A stretch of 64,000 bases of DNA from Bacteroidales bacterium WCE2004 (lineage in GTDB: Bacteria; Bacteroidota; Bacteroidia; Bacteroidales; UBA932), in assembly GCA_900167895.1 (NCBI GenBank), contig FUZR01000001.1, positions 102,379 to 166,378 on the forward strand, given 5' to 3'. Below, one piece after another: positions 60,209-64,000 of the stretch. Below the pieces are notes generated by a model that did not search any database, was not told the DNA's origin, and saw only the letters and a list, made by a program, of their open reading frames with translations. The first letter of the stretch is position 1. The number at the start of each line of letters is the position of its first letter. The position numbers and the translations under genes are program-made.

Positions 60209-61567
60209 TCAATCGGTAATCAGTTCGTCGTCTCCCTCCGGGAGCGGTTTCTTGGGATTCTTCGGCACGCCCAGCTTGATCAGCTGCCGGGCCGAGGTCA
60301 GGATGGACTGGCCGCTCTCGCTGATCTTGGCGGAGACGGCGTCGTATTGCTTCAGCGCGTCGTGGAGCTTGTCGCCCATCAGGGCGTGCGCCTTGGAGAA
60401 ATCGTACACGCGGTCCACCATGGCCTGCGCGGCCTTGATGATCTTCTCCTGGTTGCGGGCCTGGTCGTAGTTGGTCCAGGCGATGCGGATCATCCGCAGG
60501 AACGGCATCAGCGTCTCCTCGCTGGCGAGCAGGACGCCCTGGCCGTAGGCCTCGTTGAAGAGATTGGGTGCCAGCGACTTGGCGAGCTGCAGCGAACCAT
60601 AGTTGGGTACGAACATCACCACGTAGTCGAGGCTCTTGTAGCCCTCGCGGATGTATTGGGGATAGCGCTTGCCGGAGAGGTCCTTGATCTGGGCGCGGAT
60701 GGCCTGCAGGTTGCGCTGCGCGGCATTCTCCTTGGCCAGCGGATCCTCCGCCGCGAACCAGTCGGAATAGGCGTCCAGCGAGACCTTGGCGTCGATGATG
60801 ACTTCCGTGTGGTCGGGATAATGGAGGATATAGTCCGGACGCATCCGTTTGCTGCTGTCGTCGTTGTGGACCGTCTGCCCGAGGGCGTCGCGGAGCGTCT
60901 CCTCGCGGTCGAAGTCGCGGCCCTCCACCATGCCTTCGTTGACGAGCATGTTGTAGAGGATGACCTCGCCCCAGCCGCCGGCCGTCTTGTTCTGGCCCTT
61001 GAGGGCCGAGGCCAGGTTGTCGGCCTTGGCGCCGATGCTGGAGGTCTGCTGCTGGAGGTTCTTGACGGCCTGCTCCATCGCTTCCTTCAGCGAAGCGGCG
61101 CCTTCCGTCTGGGATTTCTTCTGGGCGTCGAAGGCCTCCTGCATCGTCTTGATGTCCTTGCCCAGGTTGCCGGACAGGCTCTTGAAGGTCTCCTCGGCCT
61201 TCTTGCTGATCGCCTCCTCGCGCTGCTTGAGGAGCTTCTCCGTCTCGGCGGTCATCTGCGCGCGGATGGCCTCGATCTGCTGCTTGAGCGCAGCGTCATT
61301 GGCTTCGCGCAGCTGCTTTAGGGCCGCTTCATTGGCCTCCCGCTGCTGCCGGAGGGCGGTCTCGCCGGCCGCACGCTCCTGCCGGAGCGCCGCTTCGCCG
61401 GCCTCGCGCAGCTGCTGCAGGGCCTTCTCCCCCGCCTCGGCGTCGCTCCTGCGGAGCGCCTCGGACGTGCGGACCTCGCCGGCCTTGCGGACCAGCAGGA
61501 ACGCCAGCACCAGGATGACCAGCGCCGCCAGGCCGATGATGATGTATAATGTCGTCTCCATACTCAT
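60209..61567 (-). CDS. rmuC: RmuC-family DNA recombination protein
   Basis: The 452-residue protein starts MSMETTLYIIIGLAALVILV at 61567 (or at the second Met, 61561). An N-terminal membrane helix (about 7-28) is followed by a long coiled coil with 10-11-residue repeats (AGEAALRQERAAGETALRQQ, about 45-125) and the RmuC nuclease-like domain (about 205-420, GGWGEVILYNML, RPDYILHYPDHTEVIIDAKV). E. coli RmuC limits inversions at short inverted repeats. It leads a three-gene operon with the S46 peptidase and DUF418 genes. Confidence 0.92.
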   Translation of the reverse strand: MSMETTLYIIIGLAALVILVLAFLLVRKAGEVRTSEALRRSDAEAGEKALQQLREAGEAALRQERAAGETALRQQREANEAALKQLREANDAALKQQIEAIRAQMTAETEKLLKQREEAISKKAEETFKSLSGNLGKDIKTMQEAFDAQKKSQTEGAASLKEAMEQAVKNLQQQTSSIGAKADNLASALKGQNKTAGGWGEVILYNMLVNEGMVEGRDFDREETLRDALGQTVHNDDSSKRMRPDYILHYPDHTEVIIDAKVSLDAYSDWFAAEDPLAKENAAQRNLQAIRAQIKDLSGKRYPQYIREGYKSLDYVVMFVPNYGSLQLAKSLAPNLFNEAYGQGVLLASEETLMPFLRMIRIAWTNYDQARNQEKIIKAAQAMVDRVYDFSKAHALMGDKLHDALKQYDAVSAKISESGQSILTSARQLIKLGVPKNPKKPLPEGDDELITD

Positions 61568-61586
61568 TGTAAATCTACAAAAACTC

Positions 61587-62165
61587 CTACCACGCCCTGA
61601 CGAGCGCGAGCGCCTCCTCCACACAGGCGTCGATCTGCGCCTGCACCTCCGCGGGCGAAATGTAGTCCATGTTCCATGCGGCGACCGTCGTCAGCTCGCC
61701 GAGATTCCAGAGCAGGCCGAGGGCGCGCAGGTAGGGCGTGGCCTGCTCGCGCGGGTCGCCCGTGGGGATGTCCATCCCGCGCGTGGTGATGAAAAGGACC
61801 TTCGGGGCCTTGCAGAGGCCGACGCAGGTCGTGCCGTTGTCGGTGAAGGTCACGTCGAAAAGCGAGGTCTGCTCGAAGAAGGCCTTCAGCACGGCCGGGA
61901 TGCCCATGTCCCAGAACGGGGCCGCGATGAGGATGCGGTCGGCGGCCGCTATCTCGCGCGCGGCAGACGCGGCCCAGGCGGGAACGTCCCCCGCCCCGCG
62001 CGCCGCGAACAGCGCCGGCGTCAGCGGGACGATGCCTTCCATCTCCGGAAGGTCATAACGGACCGTCTCATAGAGCTCGGCAAGCGCCTGGATGACAGGT
62101 TCCGCGATTTTCAGGGTCCGGGAATCTCCCTGCCGGACGCAGGCGTTGATGACCACGAGCTTCAT
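61587..62165 (-). CDS. Flavodoxin-fold NAD(P)H oxidoreductase (azoreductase-like)
   Basis: The 192-residue protein starts MKLVVINACVRQGDSRT at 62165. It has the flavodoxin-like fold of FMN-dependent NADH-azoreductase/quinone reductases: RILIAAPFWDMGIPAVLKAFFEQ and VLFITTRGMD. An in-frame ATG at 62186 would add 7 residues and lie 5 bp from a -7 box (plus CAAAGATA, 62192-62199), so the longer form is possible. It is divergent from another flavodoxin-fold gene. Confidence 0.83.
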   Translation of the reverse strand: MKLVVINACVRQGDSRTLKIAEPVIQALAELYETVRYDLPEMEGIVPLTPALFAARGAGDVPAWAASAAREIAAADRILIAAPFWDMGIPAVLKAFFEQTSLFDVTFTDNGTTCVGLCKAPKVLFITTRGMDIPTGDPREQATPYLRALGLLWNLGELTTVAAWNMDYISPAEVQAQIDACVEEALALVRAW

Positions 62166-62221
62166 CTCTTTCGTCGTTTTTCGCATAAGTACAAAGATAA
62201 GGATTCTCCCCGATCTTTTGT

Positions 62222-62229
62222 TATATTTG
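62222..62229 (+). promoter_or_regulatory. -7 box of the flavodoxin/hydrolase pair
   Basis: TATATTTG lies 23 bp before the ATG at 62253. A divergent -7 box for the azoreductase-like gene lies at 62192-62199. Confidence 0.65.
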
Positions 62230-62252
62230 TCTATCTGAAAACACACTCTTTT

Positions 62253-62894
62253 ATGGTCAGAAGAACATTTCTCAAAAAGGTCCTGCTCATCAACGGCAGT
62301 CCGCGCCCGGACGGCAATACCTTCTGCGCCCTGCAGGAGATTGCGACGCAGCTGGAGAAGCACGGCATCGAGGCCGAAATCTTCCAGATCGGCAACAAAC
62401 CCGTGCGGATGTGCATCAGCTGCGGCGGCTGCCGGCGCGGCAAGGGTTGCGTATTCAACGACGACCCGTGCAACGAGATCGCAGCGAAGCTCGCCGGAGC
62501 GGACGCGCTGGTCGTCGGCTCGCCCGTCTATTATGGGCAGCCCAACGGCGGCGTCCTGGCGGTGATGCAGCGGCTCTTCTACTCCAACGGCCAGCTGGTG
62601 CAGAACAAGCCGGCGGCGGCCGTGGCCGTGTGCCGGCGCGGCGGCGCCACGGCGTCCCTCCAGACGCTCAACATGATGTTCGAGATGATGAACATGCCGG
62701 TCGTGACCTCCCAATACTGGAACATCGCCTACGGTGCCGCCAAGGGCGAGGTCAAGCGCGACGCCGAGGGCATGCAGACGATGCGCACGCTGGCCGACAA
62801 CATGGCCTGGCTGCTCGACAAGATCCACGCCGAAGGCGGCAAACCGGCCCCCGACCGCAACGAACCGCATACATTCACCAATTTCATACGCTGA
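62253..62894 (+). CDS. NADPH-dependent FMN reductase-like flavodoxin-fold protein
   Basis: The 213-residue protein has the iron-sulfur flavoprotein / FMN reductase pattern: VLLINGSPRPDGNTFCAL (FMN phosphate loop), CISCGGCRRGKGC with a four-Cys cluster, ALVVGSPVYYGQPNGGVLAVMQR and CRRGGATASLQ. The Cys cluster resembles that of iron-sulfur flavoproteins, so a [4Fe-4S] cluster is possible. Its stop overlaps the ATG of the hydrolase gene (TGATG). Confidence 0.85.
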   Translation: MVRRTFLKKVLLINGSPRPDGNTFCALQEIATQLEKHGIEAEIFQIGNKPVRMCISCGGCRRGKGCVFNDDPCNEIAAKLAGADALVVGSPVYYGQPNGGVLAVMQRLFYSNGQLVQNKPAAAVAVCRRGGATASLQTLNMMFEMMNMPVVTSQYWNIAYGAAKGEVKRDAEGMQTMRTLADNMAWLLDKIHAEGGKPAPDRNEPHTFTNFIR

Positions 62895-63640
62895 TGACTT
62901 TCCATTCCTACGGACAACCCGGACGCCCGCGCCTGCTGCTCATCCACGGCCTGGGCGTGACCCACGAGATCTTCCTGCCCTTGATCGGACTGCTCAAGGG
63001 CGAGTACGACATCACGGCCGTCGGTATCGACGGTTTCCTGCTGGGAGAGAAATCCCGCTACACGTCCGTCGACAACCAGGCCGGGCAGATCATCGCCCAC
63101 GTCCGGGAGCATTTCGACAGCCATCTGGACATCGCCTACGGTCTCTCGCTGGGCGGCAAGATCCTATCCCGCGTGCTGGAGCGCAACGAAATCGTCATCG
63201 ACCACGCGATCCTGGACGCCGCGCCGCTGCTCCCGCTCCCCAGGTGGAGCGTTGACCCGCTGCGCTACTACCAGAACTTCAACGTCTGGACCTGCTACCA
63301 TTGCACCGGCTTCTGGAAATGGGTGTTCCATTCGCACTATATCAACGCGATGCTGGACGAATGCAAGAAAGCTTGGCCCTCCGGCAAGGGAAAGGCCGTC
63401 CGCGATGGCTACAAGGACATCTACACCCACAAGCTGGAATCCATCCACGGCGCCGACATCCACTTCTGGCACGGGACCAAGGAGGGCTTCGTCGCCCGGC
63501 CGCAGGCCCGGCACCTCCTCGCCCTCTGTCCGGAAGCCCACATCGAAGTCTTCCCCGGCATGAACCACGGACAGCTGCTGATGGACCGCCCGGACGAGGT
63601 CGCCGCCCGGATCCGCCGGATGACCGTTTCAGAGAACTGA
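62894..63640 (+). CDS. Alpha/beta hydrolase
   Basis: The 248-residue cytoplasmic protein has an alpha/beta hydrolase core: oxyanion region LLIHGLGVTHE, nucleophile elbow YGLSLGGK, and a C-terminal His in PGMNHGQLL. The acid is likely in FWHGTKEGF or nearby. Substrate unknown. It is translationally coupled to the flavodoxin-fold gene. Confidence 0.82.
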   Translation: MTFHSYGQPGRPRLLLIHGLGVTHEIFLPLIGLLKGEYDITAVGIDGFLLGEKSRYTSVDNQAGQIIAHVREHFDSHLDIAYGLSLGGKILSRVLERNEIVIDHAILDAAPLLPLPRWSVDPLRYYQNFNVWTCYHCTGFWKWVFHSHYINAMLDECKKAWPSGKGKAVRDGYKDIYTHKLESIHGADIHFWHGTKEGFVARPQARHLLALCPEAHIEVFPGMNHGQLLMDRPDEVAARIRRMTVSEN

Positions 63641-63667
63641 TTTTCAAGCAATAACGATTCCCAATAA

Positions 63668-63701
63668 AAAGGAGGCTGGCCCCATCGGACCAGCCTCCTT
63701 T
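63668..63701. terminator. Shared terminator between convergent genes
   Basis: AAAGGAGGCTGG (63668-63679) pairs perfectly with CCAGCCTCCTTT (63690-63701), 10-base loop. Confidence 0.85.
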
Positions 63702-63718
63702 CGTATAGTCATATCTGA

Positions 63719-64000
63719 TTACTCGACGAAATAGAGTCTCAGCGGAGTGTAACCGGAGCCGGTGAAGAGCAAGTGCTCGACGTCCATGCTCGCAGCCAGT
63801 TCGGTGTCCTTGAGGTTGATCTCGACCGAGTAAGTACCATCGCCGTTGTCGATGAGCATATCGGTCAGGTAGGAAGGCGTGATGTCCTTCTCCTTGCCCT
63901 CAGGCCACTGGCAATTCCACCAGCCGGTGACGATGCGCACCTGGAACCAGTCGTCGTGCGAGAAGGTGATGTAGAACTTCTCAGTCTTCATCTTCTCCCA
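63719..64000 (-). CDS. C-terminal part of an unknown protein (5' end outside window)
   Basis: The frame is open to the window edge (94 codons seen, first WEKMKTEKFYITFSHDDW). The segment is beta-rich with aromatic residues (VRIVTGWWNCQWPEGKE) and a calcium-loop-like IDNGDGTYSVEINLKDT. It ends GSGYTPLRLYFVE. This resembles a beta-sandwich module at the end of a Bacteroidota surface protein. An internal Met at 63991 is not taken as a start because the frame continues. Confidence 0.6.
   Translation of the reverse strand, partial: WEKMKTEKFYITFSHDDWFQVRIVTGWWNCQWPEGKEKDITPSYLTDMLIDNGDGTYSVEINLKDTELAASMDVEHLLFTGSGYTPLRLYFVE

Noticed and set aside
62165..62186. Longer start (ATG 62186) for the azoreductase-like gene
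   Set aside because: The first beta strand of the flavodoxin fold begins directly at the ATG at 62165. The longer start remains possible because of its near-leaderless promoter spacing.

Overview
The window is chromosomal DNA from a GC-rich member of the Bacteroidales, probably an uncultured gut or rumen lineage. This is inferred from the many promoters of the Bacteroidota form (TTG, 19-21 bp, TAnnTTTG), the near absence of Shine-Dalgarno sequences, and family content typical of the phylum (S46 dipeptidyl peptidase, BACON lipoprotein, GSCFA, DUF5686, TonB receptor with PnuT, tandem GH43). No phage, IS element or CRISPR array was seen.

Layout. 1-9.5 kb is a hemicellulose locus: a leftward operon (small secreted protein, a double GH43-CBM6 enzyme, a GH43 lipoprotein) diverges from a large GH51 arabinofuranosidase fused to an aspartic-protease/PDZ module. 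A shorter secreted paralogue of that protease/PDZ module follows. 9.5-16.5 kb is a complete histidine operon (hisG-D-C-B-H-A-F-IE) behind a leader peptide with five consecutive His codons and a terminator hairpin. 16.5-17.3 kb is non-coding and repeat-rich. 17.3-21.3 kb has a DjlA-like co-chaperone and a TPP-riboswitch-controlled TonB receptor/PnuT thiamine uptake pair. 21.4-25.3 kb has a CotH-like lipoprotein, a GH3 enzyme, a nitroreductase-like lipoprotein and a cytidylate-kinase-like protein. 25.4-30.3 kb is a heterodisulfide-reductase-like redox operon ending in a membrane-anchored fusion. 30.4-38.2 kb has a GH8 xylanase-type enzyme, a zinc/cadmium P-type ATPase, a DUF5686 outer-membrane protein, a beta-barrel protein, a short CDF exporter and an AraC-type regulator. 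38.2-42.2 kb has ffh, a 5'-nucleotidase lipoprotein and a GSCFA protein. 42.4-45.2 kb is an ABC transporter/YtrA-type regulator/GIN-domain lipoprotein operon with an operator-like dyad. 45.3-51.5 kb has housekeeping genes (yebC, a TPR protein, recF, DciA-like, pdxB, DUF4301). A tRNA-Pro(AGG) follows, then lipoproteins, a hydrolase-TonB fusion, an SDR protein, a second copy of the non-coding repeat (inverted), a DUF418/S46 peptidase/rmuC operon, flavodoxin-fold proteins, and a protein cut by the window end.

The most striking structure is a tandem duplication at about 4.14-9.73 kb. It copied the start of the small secreted-protein gene, the GH51/protease gene, the his leader and attenuator, and the first 18 codons of hisG. 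The join is still visible at 8.17 kb, where a truncated hisG runs into the truncated start of the other gene. The first leader copy has a damaged promoter; the second drives the operon. The downstream protease gene is best explained as a copy of the fusion that lost its GH51 part. A second notable structure is a non-coding repeat with a central 32-bp palindrome, present in inverted orientation at 16.7-17.2 kb and 56.6-56.8 kb.
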